The notes: generated by a model from the letters alone, not told the origin. Shown: positions 1 to 8,704, counted from the first letter of the stretch. The stretch: 40,254 nt of DNA from Nitrospinaceae bacterium (GCA_029261515.1 JAJDBE010000043.1:1-40254); one strand, 5' to 3'. Program-made: numbers and translations.

Positions 1-521
1 TGGGTCAATGCCGATACCAATGGCGAAGCATCCAGCAGCTCCTTTGGGTGCAGGCCGGCGACGGGACATCCCATGATGTTACGGACATTATCCATGCCTG
101 TCTGGGCGGAAGTTAAACCGTTCATTTCCAGAAGTTCAAACACTTCGGGAATGTTTTCAACTTTCAAATGACGAATCTGTATCTGCTGGCGCGTGGTGAT
201 GTCGATGACTCCGTTACCGAATCCTTGAGCTATTTGCGCCAGAATGCGCACCTGATACGAAAAAGCCTTGCCATTGGAGATGCGCACACGCAGCATAAAA
301 TGACCCGGCGTCGGATTGCGCAGAAACAACCCATACCATTTCAAGCGCTGAATATCTTCCTCGCTTATCGCCTCCCATCCTTCACTGGCAAAGCGATGCA
401 GGTCTTTTTTTATTTCCAGACCATCTCTTTCCAACTTAATCTGTTCAATCTTATTCAAATTCCGGTACCCGGTTTTTAGTTTATTGAGTAACGTTGCGTG
501 GAAAACTGGAGTGAAATACAA
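1..521 (-). CDS. Ferredoxin-dependent nitrite/sulfite reductase, N-terminal part (cut by window edge)
   Basis: The minus-strand frame is open from a TGA at 527-525 to the left edge of the window, giving about 173 residues. It reads like the N-terminal half of the NirA/Sir family: a first segment LNKIEQIKLERDG, then WYGLF, the conserved TTRQQIQIRHL, and TGMDNVRN followed by GCPVAG. In this family these residues form the ferredoxin-like half domain and the first part of the siroheme/[4Fe-4S] reductase fold; the cluster cysteines lie in the missing C-terminal part. The enzyme reduces nitrite to ammonium (or sulfite to sulfide) in the cytoplasm with ferredoxin, usually for assimilation. No ATG lies between the upstream stop and the conserved region. 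The best available starts are TTG at 521 or a TTG just before the NKIEQ segment near 464, and neither has a clear ribosome binding site. Nitrite and sulfite reductase cannot be separated from this half alone. Confidence 0.85.
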   Translation of the reverse strand, partial: MYFTPVFHATLLNKLKTGYRNLNKIEQIKLERDGLEIKKDLHRFASEGWEAISEEDIQRLKWYGLFLRNPTPGHFMLRVRISNGKAFSYQVRILAQIAQGFGNGVIDITTRQQIQIRHLKVENIPEVFELLEMNGLTSAQTGMDNVRNIMGCPVAGLHPKELLDASPLVSALT

Positions 522-850
522 GTTTCATGCCAAGGAGGAATTCCCGCTTACAGCCGTATTAACTGACGAGGGGAAACAAATGAAATTCGAACCGGAGGGA
601 ATTTATGCTGAAAAAAAAACCGGTTTTTCCGCTTCTGCCTCAAAATCCATCAAAAAATACCAGGACCTGCAGGAAAGTTATCGCCTGAAAAACCGGCTCT
701 TATTTTCAGTCACCGATGGCGGGAGATCCCACAGCCCACCTCTTCATATTTTCATGACAAAACCGACTAATTTACTGTAAAATAAGGAGATAGATGGGCT
801 CCTGAATCGGGAGGCCAAACTGAAAAACTTTTTATCAACCGAGGAAGGTC
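522..850. other. Intergenic region between divergent genes
   Basis: This 329-base region separates the leftward reductase from the rightward membrane-protein gene and probably holds both promoters. An open frame of 98 codons exists on the plus strand (484-780), but it has a biased, repetitive composition and overlaps the reductase start, so I do not call it. A short inverted pair around a run of A (AAAACCGGTTTT near 617-628) is visible. I saw no convincing operator. Confidence 0.4.
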
Positions 851-1141
851 ATGGAATATTTACAACAGGCTTTTGGTTTTTTAGCTAAATTGCAGTTCAC
901 CATTCCGTTGAGTCAGGTGCTCCTTGCGGGCCTTTTGAGCTCTCTCTTCCTGATTCTGGGAAAACACAAGATCGGCCTTTTGGCCTCTTACGCATTTATT
1001 TTTTACTGGGGGTTTATTTTAAATCGCGGCTTCTTCATGAAGGAGCTCTCCGAAACTGCTGGAGGCGTTTACTTTTATGGCGCCATGGGAATGGTCATGG
1101 GCCTCGTGGCTTTCGTCGGACTTGTGAAAAGCTCGGACTAA
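851..1141 (+). CDS. Small three-helix membrane protein, unknown function
   Basis: This encodes 96 residues starting at an ATG preceded by GAGGAAGG with good spacing. Hydrophobic stretches at about residues 17-36, 42-58 and 72-91 suggest three membrane-spanning helices, with short loops carrying charged residues (GKHK, KELSE). There is no signal peptide with a cleavage site and no recognisable catalytic motif. It stands alone: the left neighbour is divergent and the right neighbour convergent. I do not recognise the family. An inner-membrane location is inferred from hydrophobicity only. Confidence 0.72.
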   Translation: MEYLQQAFGFLAKLQFTIPLSQVLLAGLLSSLFLILGKHKIGLLASYAFIFYWGFILNRGFFMKELSETAGGVYFYGAMGMVMGLVAFVGLVKSSD

Positions 1142-1386
1142 GGGCTGATCTTTTTTTCAGGAGTTAAGAAAGCTTCCTCACAGAAAATCCGATCGCTCCA
1201 GAACGGGGCATAGAGTCATCTCCCTTCCCGGCACACCCGGAACCATCTTCACGCCAACCGGATAAATCCGTGAACCTGTAATCATAAACCACCACACGAA
1301 TGTAATGTGTTGAGACGGTTTGTTAGGAGAAGGGTTCGATTCCAGCAAATTTAAAACCGGCTCCGCTCCCTCTAACAATCGCCGCA

Positions 1387-1734
1387 TCAATTGCAGGACC
1401 CACGGTTACGGGCGACAAACCGGTAGACGAATTCTGCAACCGGCGCGACTCCCGGCACGTTGAGGTAAAACCATTGCGGCCAGCGGTAGCCAGGGTTGTG
1501 TGCCAGAGCGCGGAATACCGCCTCCGCGCCATCATAAACCGCGCCGTCCGGCTCAACCAGTTGCACGGAAGATTGAAACTGTTCCTGGGAAATCTGTGGA
1601 AACCGATGCGCCGCCTCTCCGGAGGAGACGTAGTCGACCCGCCCCTGGGTCACATGCCGCCATCTGGCAATCCACCGTCTGCAAAAGTTGCAATCGCCGT
1701 CATAAATGAGAACAGGCTGGTTTCGGGGTTCCAT
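1387..1734 (-). CDS. DCC-family (DUF393) thiol-disulfide oxidoreductase-like protein
   Basis: This 115-residue protein contains the signature YDGDCNFC near residues 11-18, which names the DCC family (DUF393), a thioredoxin-like group. The two cysteines form a C-x2-C pair expected to be redox active. The middle region (LVEPDGAVYDGAEAVFRAL) and a late aromatic stretch (GYRWPQWFYLNVPG) also match the usual family pattern. Length is close to the usual 115-140 residues. The ATG at 1734 has AAGG about seven bases upstream. The protein has no signal peptide, so it is likely cytoplasmic or membrane-associated. The substrate is unknown for the family. It is a single-gene unit, convergent with the gene on its left. 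Confidence 0.85.
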   Translation of the reverse strand: MEPRNQPVLIYDGDCNFCRRWIARWRHVTQGRVDYVSSGEAAHRFPQISQEQFQSSVQLVEPDGAVYDGAEAVFRALAHNPGYRWPQWFYLNVPGVAPVAEFVYRFVARNRGSCN

Positions 1735-1917
1735 TCAGGCCTTCAAGGATATTCTAAGAAATAATAGACAATCGCTGATTGATAAAGGGTTGTGGTTGAC
1801 TTTGCTTCGGGTTGCCTTCATGATGCAAAACATCCAGTAAATCTAATTTTTCAGGTTTTGACTCTTGTCCTGAAGCCTTTCAGCAAGAGTTGAATCTTTT
1901 TCCCAGTGGAGATTGGA

Positions 1918-2691
1918 ATGATCGGCGCCATCGCAGGAGACCTCATCGGCTCCATTTATGAACACAACAATGTTAAGACCACCGACTTCGCCCTTTTCAA
2001 ACCGGAAAGCACCTTCACCGATGACTCGGTCCTGACAGTGGCCGTAGCAGACAGCCTTCTACAGGACGCCTGTGTCGCCAATAAGCTTAAAGAATATTAT
2101 AACCTTTATCCCAAGGCGGGGTATGGTTCCGGCTTCACCGGCTGGGCTTCCGGCCCTTCAAATGAACCTTATAACAGCTGGGGAAACGGGTCCGCCATGC
2201 GGGTGAGTCCCGTTGGTTTTGCATTCAATACCCTGGACGAAGTCCTGGAAAAGGCTGAAAAAAGCGCCGCGGTCACCCACAATCATATTGAGGGAATCAA
2301 AGGCGCACAAGCGGTTGCCGCCTGCATTTTTCTGGCGCGGACCGGAAAAAGCAAACATTGTATTTCCGACTATATTCAACAACAATTTTCATATCGCCTC
2401 GACGAACCTCTGGACTCCATCCGGGAACACTATCAGTTTGACCCTTCCTGCCAGGGCACAGTCCCCCAGGCGATCACCGCCTTTCTGGAATCGGAAAACT
2501 ACGAAGACGCCATCCGCAAAGCCGTTTCCATAGGCGGAGACAGCGATACCATCGCCTGTATGACCGGGGGAATCGCCCAGGCGTTTTATAAAGACATTCC
2601 TGACTCCATTCAGGACAAAGTTTATGAAATCCTCGATTCCCGCCTGCGGCAAGTGATGACGTTGTTCTGCAACCGGTATTCCTGCCATTGA
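1918..2691 (+). CDS. ADP-ribosylglycohydrolase family protein
   Basis: The 257-residue product belongs to the ADP-ribosylglycohydrolase (DraG/ARH) family, which removes ADP-ribose from proteins or cleaves related ADP-ribosyl bonds using two magnesium ions. Visible family marks are the N-terminal GAIAGDLIGS, the metal-binding FTDDS near residues 33-37 (Asp35, Asp36) and the C-terminal GGDSDT at 206-211 (Asp208, Asp210), followed by GGIAQA. All metal ligands one would look for are present, so the enzyme is probably active. An in-frame GTG lies at 1906, but ATG 1918 is preferred because GGAG at 1908-1911 sits seven bases before it. No partner ADP-ribosyltransferase is seen next to it. Target unknown. 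Confidence 0.9.
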   Translation: MIGAIAGDLIGSIYEHNNVKTTDFALFKPESTFTDDSVLTVAVADSLLQDACVANKLKEYYNLYPKAGYGSGFTGWASGPSNEPYNSWGNGSAMRVSPVGFAFNTLDEVLEKAEKSAAVTHNHIEGIKGAQAVAACIFLARTGKSKHCISDYIQQQFSYRLDEPLDSIREHYQFDPSCQGTVPQAITAFLESENYEDAIRKAVSIGGDSDTIACMTGGIAQAFYKDIPDSIQDKVYEILDSRLRQVMTLFCNRYSCH

Positions 2692-2886
2692 CTTGGGGCA
2701 AAGGCTATCAGCAGTGGGATATCTTCCCTCTACTATAGAATCTTCCCTGTTGCGTTCATCCGGCCCTTAATGTATTTTTCTAAATTCACCCTTTTTCATT
2801 TCAATGCTTTGGATTCAGGGAATTAGCAAAGAGGTTTACCATTCATGATTTTCTTCAAGTAATTAATCAAAGGTCAGGATAAGTTG

Positions 2887-4404
2887 ATGGCAGATTTTAC
2901 ACGTGAGGAAGTTGAGGCCAAGTTGGCAGAAATTGCCGCCGCCAGGAAAGCTGAAGAAGAAGCTGAAGAGGAATTTGTTGAGGAAATTGTAGAGGTCGAA
3001 GTTGAAATTGTAGAGGACGCAGACGAAGAGACTGCGGAGGATTCTGTAGACGCCGTTGATGAAGAGGACGCGGTTCAGGAAGAAGAGGAAGTGGAGGAGT
3101 TCTGTCCTCTCAAAGGCTGCGATCTTTCCGGACTGGATTTGTCGGATCTCAATTTTTATCAAGCCAATCTTAATGAATCAAACCTCACGGGAGCCAATCT
3201 TTCAGGTTGCGATCTTTCCGGCGTGACCTTGGAAAAGGCTACTTTAAAAAACGCAAACTTGACCGACGCCAATCTATCGGAATCCGTCTTGACCGAAGCA
3301 GACCTTGCAGAGGCTCAACTCGAAGACGCCAACCTTCAAGGCGCGAACCTCTCCAAGGCCAATTTGAGCCAGGCGAACCTGGACCGGACCAATCTCAGAA
3401 AATCAAAATTTATTGAGTCCGTGTTGACCGGGGCGCAATTGAATGATGTCAACTTTGAACGGTCTGATTTTTCCAAAGCCATCTTGACGGGAGCAAAAAT
3501 CGTCGAGTCCAATCTCATCCGCGCAAAGTTCAACGGCGCGGACTTGACGGAAGCAGATTTCACGGATTCCAAACTCAGCATGAGTGTTTTTTTTGAAGCC
3601 AAATTCCTGCGGGCCAACTTGAACCGTGTTCAAATCAAGGGCGCAAAACTGGTGGGAGTGGATTTTACCGAAGCCCATCTGCTCCGTGCCGATCTGACCA
3701 ATGCCGATCTCACGGAAGCGAAGTTGCGCAATGCCGATCTTTCCCGTGCCAATCTGAATGGCGCCATATTGAGAAGAACGCATCTTGAGAACTCCAACCT
3801 GATGGAGGCGAATCTGGACATCGCGGACCTGACCGGAGCCAATCTGGTAAACGTCAATCTTCGCGGGGCAAACCTGGGCCGCATCAAACTTCAGGGAGCC
3901 ACACTCAACGGGGCACAGCTCAGCAAAGCCAACCTGAAAAAAGCCAAGCTCGCTAATGCAGAAGTTATGGGAGCTGATTTGAGCGGGGCCAACCTTGAAG
4001 GGGTCGACTTGAGTCAGGCGAAACTGGGAGGGACCGACCTCAGCCGGGCAAATCTCACTGAGGCAATTTTAGAAGACGCAGACTTGTCGAATTGCTATCT
4101 GGTCGGGGCGGTGATGCAAAACGCCAACCTTTCGGGAAGCGACCTGCAAAAAGCCGATATGGGGGGTGTGCGGCTCACTGGATCAAACCTCAAAAAAGCC
4201 AATCTCAGTGGAGCCGATTTAAGACGGGCAGATCTGGAACATGCGGATTTCTCTAATGCCGATTTAAAAAACGCCAACCTTACGGGAGCCAAACTAGGAG
4301 AGGCCATCTTCACCAAAGCCGATTTGAGCGGCGCAAATCTGACCGGAGTCGATGAAACAGATGCGGATTTCTCTGGCGCTAAAGGATACGCCTCAAAACC
4401 CTAA
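2887..4404 (+). CDS. Pentapeptide-repeat protein with acidic N-terminal region
   Basis: This encodes 505 residues. After a short start (residues 1-20), residues about 21-72 are almost entirely Glu, Asp, Val and Ala. From about residue 77 to 497 the chain is an unbroken series of pentapeptide repeats of the form A-(D/N)-L-x-x (for example ANLSG, ADLTE), about 84 units. Known pentapeptide-repeat proteins fold into a right-handed quadrilateral beta-helix, and some mimic DNA and inhibit gyrase, but this one is more than twice the length of Qnr/MfpA proteins. There is no signal peptide or membrane segment, so a cytoplasmic location is inferred. ATG 2887 is preferred over the adjacent TTG at 2884 because AGGAT lies eight bases upstream. 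Function unknown. Confidence 0.93.
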   Translation: MADFTREEVEAKLAEIAAARKAEEEAEEEFVEEIVEVEVEIVEDADEETAEDSVDAVDEEDAVQEEEEVEEFCPLKGCDLSGLDLSDLNFYQANLNESNLTGANLSGCDLSGVTLEKATLKNANLTDANLSESVLTEADLAEAQLEDANLQGANLSKANLSQANLDRTNLRKSKFIESVLTGAQLNDVNFERSDFSKAILTGAKIVESNLIRAKFNGADLTEADFTDSKLSMSVFFEAKFLRANLNRVQIKGAKLVGVDFTEAHLLRADLTNADLTEAKLRNADLSRANLNGAILRRTHLENSNLMEANLDIADLTGANLVNVNLRGANLGRIKLQGATLNGAQLSKANLKKAKLANAEVMGADLSGANLEGVDLSQAKLGGTDLSRANLTEAILEDADLSNCYLVGAVMQNANLSGSDLQKADMGGVRLTGSNLKKANLSGADLRRADLEHADFSNADLKNANLTGAKLGEAIFTKADLSGANLTGVDETDADFSGAKGYASKP

Positions 4405-4579
4405 TAGCCGCTTTGTCAGACCCAAAGGATTTTCCCTTTCAAAAAATTGATTTCACTCCCCGAAAAACTCTTGAAAAATTTTTAAAACTCATTGAAAATA
4501 AATGAATACTTTCGTTCAAGAAACCAGTGTGGGGCTGGAGAACGCTGAAAATTCGCTTTAAGGAGGCTCTGGCCCGCCG

Positions 4580-4942
4580 ATGAAATATCTGATTCTCATG
4601 TTCGCTCTATTGATAATGGCTGGCAATGGTCCCAATTACGTTCATGCGAACGCGGTAGAGGAGGAATTGAGAAAGAGCGTCGAATATTTGGAGGCTATTC
4701 CTGAAGTTCAATGGGTGAAGGTGGAACGAAACACCGTCATCGTCGGCTGGAAAGGCGTTCCTGCCCAATTCAATATCATCAATACCGAAGCGGCTTTGAA
4801 GGGAACCCGTGCCACCCAGAGAACGGTTTATATCTGGTCGGTCCGCCACACTCAGAAAAACTGGACCACTGGAACCCGCCCCTACCTCTGCAAAACCATT
4901 GCCGCTAATGGAACCGTTAAAGAAACAACCTGCAACTTTTGA
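4580..4942 (+). CDS. Small exported protein, unknown function
   Basis: The 120-residue product begins with MKYLILMFALLIMAG and has a likely cleavage site after VHANA, so it should be secreted across the inner membrane. The mature part has an acidic segment (VEEELRKSVEYLEA), several Trp residues and two Cys near the C terminus (YLCKTI and ETTCNF) that could form one disulfide. A strong AGGAGG lies 13 bases before the ATG, a little far but unopposed. I do not recognise the family. It follows the pentapeptide-repeat gene on the same strand after 175 bases, and joint transcription is possible but not shown. Confidence 0.75.
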   Translation: MKYLILMFALLIMAGNGPNYVHANAVEEELRKSVEYLEAIPEVQWVKVERNTVIVGWKGVPAQFNIINTEAALKGTRATQRTVYIWSVRHTQKNWTTGTRPYLCKTIAANGTVKETTCNF

Positions 4943-5172
4943 GCAGGGACTGGAGTTCCTCTGCCTTTACAAACGTCTCCGATGCCCCTGAATCCTCGCC
5001 AAAGAAGATTTTCAACCTGTTGTTATTCCAGCTTATAGGATTTTTTGCGGTTGCTGTGGTATCATCGCCCCCATCTCATAGATTTCCTGAAATTTTTTTG
5101 ATGCTTCTCGGGATTTTTTGAATCTAAACTCTCATAACGGTTACTTTTTCTTTCCATTTTAAGTGTGGAATC

Positions 5173-5361
5173 ATGAAAATTCCCCTAATCCAAACCAAGG
5201 TATTTCCTTCCTGGAACAAGACCCGGCCTTTGACGCTGGATGAGGTGCTTCAACTACGGGACGGGTTGGAGATTTCCCGTGGAAATATTTCCGGAACTCC
5301 GATTCAATTCATTCTACCCAATTTCAACCGCAAGGAATTATTGATCCTTTGCAAAAACTGA
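5173..5361 (+). CDS. Possible small protein, unknown
   Basis: This open frame of 62 codons starts MKIPLIQTKVFPSWN and ends in LLILCKN. Composition looks protein-like, with no low complexity. The region before the ATG (TGGAATC) is only a weak ribosome binding site, and no family is recognised. It could be a real small gene, or the remnant of a longer one. It lies between two other small plus-strand genes. Confidence 0.4.
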   Translation: MKIPLIQTKVFPSWNKTRPLTLDEVLQLRDGLEISRGNISGTPIQFILPNFNRKELLILCKN

Positions 5362-5465
5362 TGCGTTTGCAGAACCATTGGATTGCAGGGTCATTTTCCC
5401 CTGGTCATTTCTCAAACTCCTCTCCCCGGAGGCATTTTTTCCTCTTTTCCCTTTAGAACACCACT

Positions 5466-5672
5466 ATGGAAAAACTGGAGGCCGTACAAAGAGTCCTGCG
5501 CTTCAGCGACCGGATTCGGGAGTGGGTGACGGAAGAACATTCCATTTATTTCGATGATTTGGACGAACAAAACGTCAACGACTACGAACCGGGAGGATAT
5601 GGAGAGCTATGCGACCGGATTATTGAAGAGGGAATCAGCGAAAATATTCTGGAGCGGGAAGATATTGATTAA
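5466..5672 (+). CDS. Small acidic protein, unknown
   Basis: The 68-residue product is strongly acidic, with many Glu/Asp including YFDDLDEQNVNDYEPGG in the middle and a C terminus of EREDID. It should be soluble and cytoplasmic, as it has no hydrophobic stretch. Upstream TTTAGAAC gives no clear ribosome binding site, so the start is uncertain. It ends 33 bases before the convergent HDOD gene. No family is recognised. Confidence 0.55.
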   Translation: MEKLEAVQRVLRFSDRIREWVTEEHSIYFDDLDEQNVNDYEPGGYGELCDRIIEEGISENILEREDID

Positions 5673-5705
5673 ATCGCGGTAATTTTAAAATGATAGAACC
5701 GGGCA

Positions 5706-6563
5706 TCAAGCCGATTGCAGAAATATCCCCACCACATCCTCAAACTGGCTTTCGATTTTTTCCCGGATCATGGGCAGATACAAACTTTCAGGAAGACCAA
5801 TGGTTTCCCACGATTCGGTTTCGAGCGGGGGAGTGAAAAATTCGCCGCTGCCTCCCATCTTTAAGGAGTAGGCAATGGCATCGGCCAGATTGACTACTGC
5901 GGCTTCTTCGGGATAATTTTTTGCTTTACCCGGCGCATGGTGGCACGATATGCTCTCTACAAGTCTTTCAGGAAGATTCCATTCTTTTATAAGCCTTCCC
6001 CCCAGTTCGGCATGATCAAAACCCAAAGCCTCCTGCTCCTCAAGGTAAAGAGGTTTTCCACTCATCTCGGCAGATTTAAAAAGATCTTTGGTTTTTTCGG
6101 GAGCCTTGAGACAGAGAATCAGCCGGCCCACATCGTGCAGCAAGCCGGACACAAAAAACCGCTCCACATTGTATTCGCCGCTTAAAGCGGCAATGGACCT
6201 TGCGGCAAGCCCGGCTAAAATACTATGACGCCAGAACGAATCCATATTGATCAAATCTTCTGGAATTCCCTTGAACTGCTGCATCACAGACGTGGCGAGG
6301 ACCAGTTGCGTCAACTGATCCGTTCCGATAATGGTCAAGGCATGCGTGACGGTTTCCACCTGGGTGGAAAACCCGTAAAAGGCGCTATTGACGATCTTCA
6401 ATAACTTGACTGTGAGAGCGGGATCGACGCTGATAATCTCGCCGATATCGTCAAATGTGCAGTCGGGATCTTCAATCGCCGCGTTCAGCTTATAAAAAAC
6501 TTCCGGCAGGGTGGTGAGCTGAGTATCCCCTTTAATCAGATCATTGATGTCCGTGCAATCCAT
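5706..6563 (-). CDS. HDOD-domain signalling protein
   Basis: This is a 285-residue protein made almost entirely of an HDOD domain. Marks of the family include LPEVFYKLN and DPALTVKLLKIVNSAFYG near residues 45-65, ALTIIG, the SGLLHDVGRL segment near residues 138-148, FDHAELGG and SCHHAP. HDOD proteins are relatives of HD phosphohydrolases that usually act in signalling and regulation rather than catalysis. Here one HD pair (HD in LLHDVG) and further His residues are kept, so residual metal binding is possible. There is no attached receiver or GGDEF domain. Cytoplasmic. It is a single gene with its own promoter in the AT-rich region to its right; no partner is evident nearby. Confidence 0.9.
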   Translation of the reverse strand: MDCTDINDLIKGDTQLTTLPEVFYKLNAAIEDPDCTFDDIGEIISVDPALTVKLLKIVNSAFYGFSTQVETVTHALTIIGTDQLTQLVLATSVMQQFKGIPEDLINMDSFWRHSILAGLAARSIAALSGEYNVERFFVSGLLHDVGRLILCLKAPEKTKDLFKSAEMSGKPLYLEEQEALGFDHAELGGRLIKEWNLPERLVESISCHHAPGKAKNYPEEAAVVNLADAIAYSLKMGGSGEFFTPPLETESWETIGLPESLYLPMIREKIESQFEDVVGIFLQSA

Positions 6564-7034
6564 AGTTCCACCGTGGCAAAACCGTTAAAGATAATGATAT
6601 CCGTATAATCTTTTATTGACTTACAGGTTGTGCAGGTTTGATTGAAGAAATATTTTGCCTTCCAAAGTAAACTATTCGTTTTTTACAATTACTTTTTCAT
6701 CCGGACCTATAAAACTCCTAGAAAGATAAATCCAGAACTTGCCAGAGTCAAGTTTTATCATGGGGAAGAACAAGTTATTATGCTGCTCCAGAACATGGCT
6801 TTATCCGAAATAAAATCGGCAATGCGACTTCGAAGGTCCTTATTCTCAAAGCGAAGTTATTTCCGGGTGATTATACTTTACCCATATGCAGGCAATTCGT
6901 TTAACTCTCTTAAGTCATTTGCCCTTTGAGGTAAAACATCCCGCGTCAAGGGTGTTGAGGTTGTTTATGAAAAAACAGGAAAGAAAAAACGGAGGATAAA
7001 CGGCACAGCGAAGGAGAAAATGGATGACCGTTGA
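6564..7034. other. AT-rich intergenic region
   Basis: The 471 bases between the HDOD gene and the GIDE-domain gene are AT-rich. An open frame of 95 codons (6642-6929, plus strand) lacks a ribosome binding site and has a composition (Phe, Tyr, Lys, Arg rich) expected of translated AT-rich non-coding DNA, so I do not call it. I see no RNA gene or strong terminator. It probably contains the promoter of the HDOD gene. Confidence 0.4.
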
Positions 7035-8009
7035 TCAGACTTTAAAACCCAGCATGAAAACAAGGTAGACCGTGCCGGCGATGGCCACCCCCGGCCCGCC
7101 CCATAACTTTAAACCTGCCATTAGGGAGATTTTTTTCACCAGGTCTTTCTCCTTCATGTTGCTGATCAGAAAAGGGATTCCGGATCGTTTTTTAAATGCC
7201 ATTCTGATTTTTAAATCCGCTGGATTTTCCTCGACCACAGCCGATTGAGTTTTCAATTGAAGTCCCACCATTTCAGCTCCTTGTTCCATTTCACCGGCGT
7301 CTAAGACCCCGTCCTGATTCCGGTCAAACCGAGCTTGCAGTTTCGGATCTTCTTCGATTGATTTTTTCGCCGCCAGGAAATCCTTGAATTTCAATTTTTG
7401 CCGCGTGGGAGCTTTGACCCCCGATTCGGCATATCCGAGGACATAAACGGACTCCTCGGGCTTGAAGCACCACTCCACGAAGCGGTACTGGTTTGAAAAC
7501 AACCAGGAAGTTTCCTGCAACTTGAAGACTCGTAATTTTTTCGCATGCTTTTCGAGAGTCGTCTTTAAGGAAACCGGCATGCTGAAAAATTCGTTCGACT
7601 TTATTTTAAAATCGTGCTCCTTACCCTGTCGGCGAATGTTCGCGCCATCGACAAAAACCTCGGCTAACGCCCCACTGCCATCATCAATGAAAAATTGATC
7701 GCTGGAGTAAAATTGATCGATCCGTTTCCAGTAGGTCCGGTTGCGGGACTGAACTAATTTCTGTATTTCCAGGGAATAAAACGCGCAGGATTGACCGCTG
7801 ATTGGAGATTTAAACAATGCGTCCGTTGCGCTCTGAATCTGTCCTTTTATCTCAACGTTGGTTCCTACCGCACCGGTTGAAATCCGGGAAGTGGGAATGT
7901 CTTGAATGGTGCGCGACGCTTTCAGTTCGCGAAACCCGGTAAAAAACCAGTAGGTCCCTGCCCCGATTCCCAAGAGCGCGACAATTAAACCTTCCATATT
8001 GATCGGCAT
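7035..8009 (-). CDS. GIDE-domain membrane protein with an EF-hand loop
   Basis: This 324-residue protein has an N-terminal membrane helix (about residues 6-24) and a C-terminal one (about 298-320). Between them is a domain resembling the GIDE domain of the MUL1-type membrane ubiquitin ligases, which in bacteria lacks the RING and is often encoded next to LemA. Supporting segments are the early SGQSCAFYSLEIQK, FIDDGSGALAEVFVDGA and WCFKPEESVYVLGYAE. Residues 229-240, DRNQDGVLDAGE, match a complete canonical EF-hand calcium loop (D-x-N-x-D-G-x-L-D-x-x-E), which is unusual here. The gene starts 11 bases after the lemA stop on the same strand, so the two probably form an operon. Biochemical role unknown. 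Confidence 0.8.
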   Translation of the reverse strand: MPINMEGLIVALLGIGAGTYWFFTGFRELKASRTIQDIPTSRISTGAVGTNVEIKGQIQSATDALFKSPISGQSCAFYSLEIQKLVQSRNRTYWKRIDQFYSSDQFFIDDGSGALAEVFVDGANIRRQGKEHDFKIKSNEFFSMPVSLKTTLEKHAKKLRVFKLQETSWLFSNQYRFVEWCFKPEESVYVLGYAESGVKAPTRQKLKFKDFLAAKKSIEEDPKLQARFDRNQDGVLDAGEMEQGAEMVGLQLKTQSAVVEENPADLKIRMAFKKRSGIPFLISNMKEKDLVKKISLMAGLKLWGGPGVAIAGTVYLVFMLGFKV

Positions 8010-8020
8010 GGAATGGGCGC

Positions 8021-8605
8021 TCAGTTGAATTGAGGGAGTTTTATCTCGATGGGGACGTCCTGACGCTCTACCTCGGGAACCTGAAACAGGTCTTCTCGCT
8101 CATAATTGAGAAAATTCGCGACGAACACATCGGGAATCTGCTGAATCCGGATGTTGTAGTTGTTCACACTGTCATTATAAAATTCCCGTCGGTCGGACAA
8201 ACTTTCTTCCAGGTGGGAAATCCGGTTTTGCAATTGCAGAAAATTGTTGTTGGTTTTCAAATCGGGATAATTTTCCGCCAACGCAAAAATGCCTTTTAAT
8301 GCGGCGCTGATCTGACCGCTGGCTTCGGCTTTGCCGCTGACGCTTTCAGCATGAAAATACTTTTCCCGCGCTTGCATCAACCGGTCCAAAACGCCCTTCT
8401 CAAACGCCGCATAACTTTCACAAACGGAGATCAATTTGGGCAGTTCATCGTATCTCTGCTTTAAAATGACATCGATATTCGCCCACGATTTTTTGATGTT
8501 CTCTTTGAGTGAGATCAATCCGTTGTAGATGACCAGAAAATAGCCCAGAAGCGCCAGCGCTCCGAACAGAATGACTCCCCAAACCACGATACCCGTCGAA
8601 CTCAT
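8021..8605 (-). CDS. lemA: LemA family protein
   Basis: The 194-residue product is a typical LemA protein: one N-terminal membrane helix (residues 7-27) followed by long amphipathic helices with the family segments YNGLISLKENIKKSWANIDVxLKQRYDELPKL, where the WANIDV and RYDELPKL pieces are diagnostic, AENYPDLKTN and RREFYNDSVNNYN. Length fits the usual 180-200. The ATG is preceded by the strong GGAGGAGAGG. LemA proteins are membrane anchored with the helical domain outside the cytoplasm; their function is not settled. The GIDE-domain gene follows 11 bases downstream, the common LemA partner, suggesting a joint membrane complex. Confidence 0.95.
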   Translation of the reverse strand: MSSTGIVVWGVILFGALALLGYFLVIYNGLISLKENIKKSWANIDVILKQRYDELPKLISVCESYAAFEKGVLDRLMQAREKYFHAESVSGKAEASGQISAALKGIFALAENYPDLKTNNNFLQLQNRISHLEESLSDRREFYNDSVNNYNIRIQQIPDVFVANFLNYEREDLFQVPEVERQDVPIEIKLPQFN

Positions 8606-8704
8606 ATCCTCTCCTCCACCATAAGGACCCCTCTAAAACAGGGACAAAGCCCCAGCTCAGTCCAGAGTATTTACCGGAATTTTGAGGGATCAAATAGCCT
8701 GAAA

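Noticed and set aside
484..780. 98-codon plus-strand frame
   Set aside because: Overlaps the start of the reductase on the other strand, has no ribosome binding site before the start and no recognisable motif.
1335..1350. GGTTCGATTCC string resembling a tRNA T-arm
   Set aside because: The T-stem pairs poorly (only two of five pairs) and no acceptor, anticodon or D-arm partner is found around it.
1178..1387. Minus-strand frame overlapping the stop of the DCC-family gene (TGATG)
   Set aside because: The overlap looks like coupling, but the predicted chain (many Pro, Met, Val, Arg) has no recognisable fold or family and no ribosome binding site.
3403..3783. Long minus-strand frames inside the pentapeptide-repeat gene, and similar frames opposite the TPR genes
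   Set aside because: They mirror the repetitive codon pattern of the real genes on the other strand.
6642..6929. 95-codon plus-strand frame
   Set aside because: AT-rich, aromatic/basic composition, no ribosome binding site, no motif; typical of non-coding DNA.
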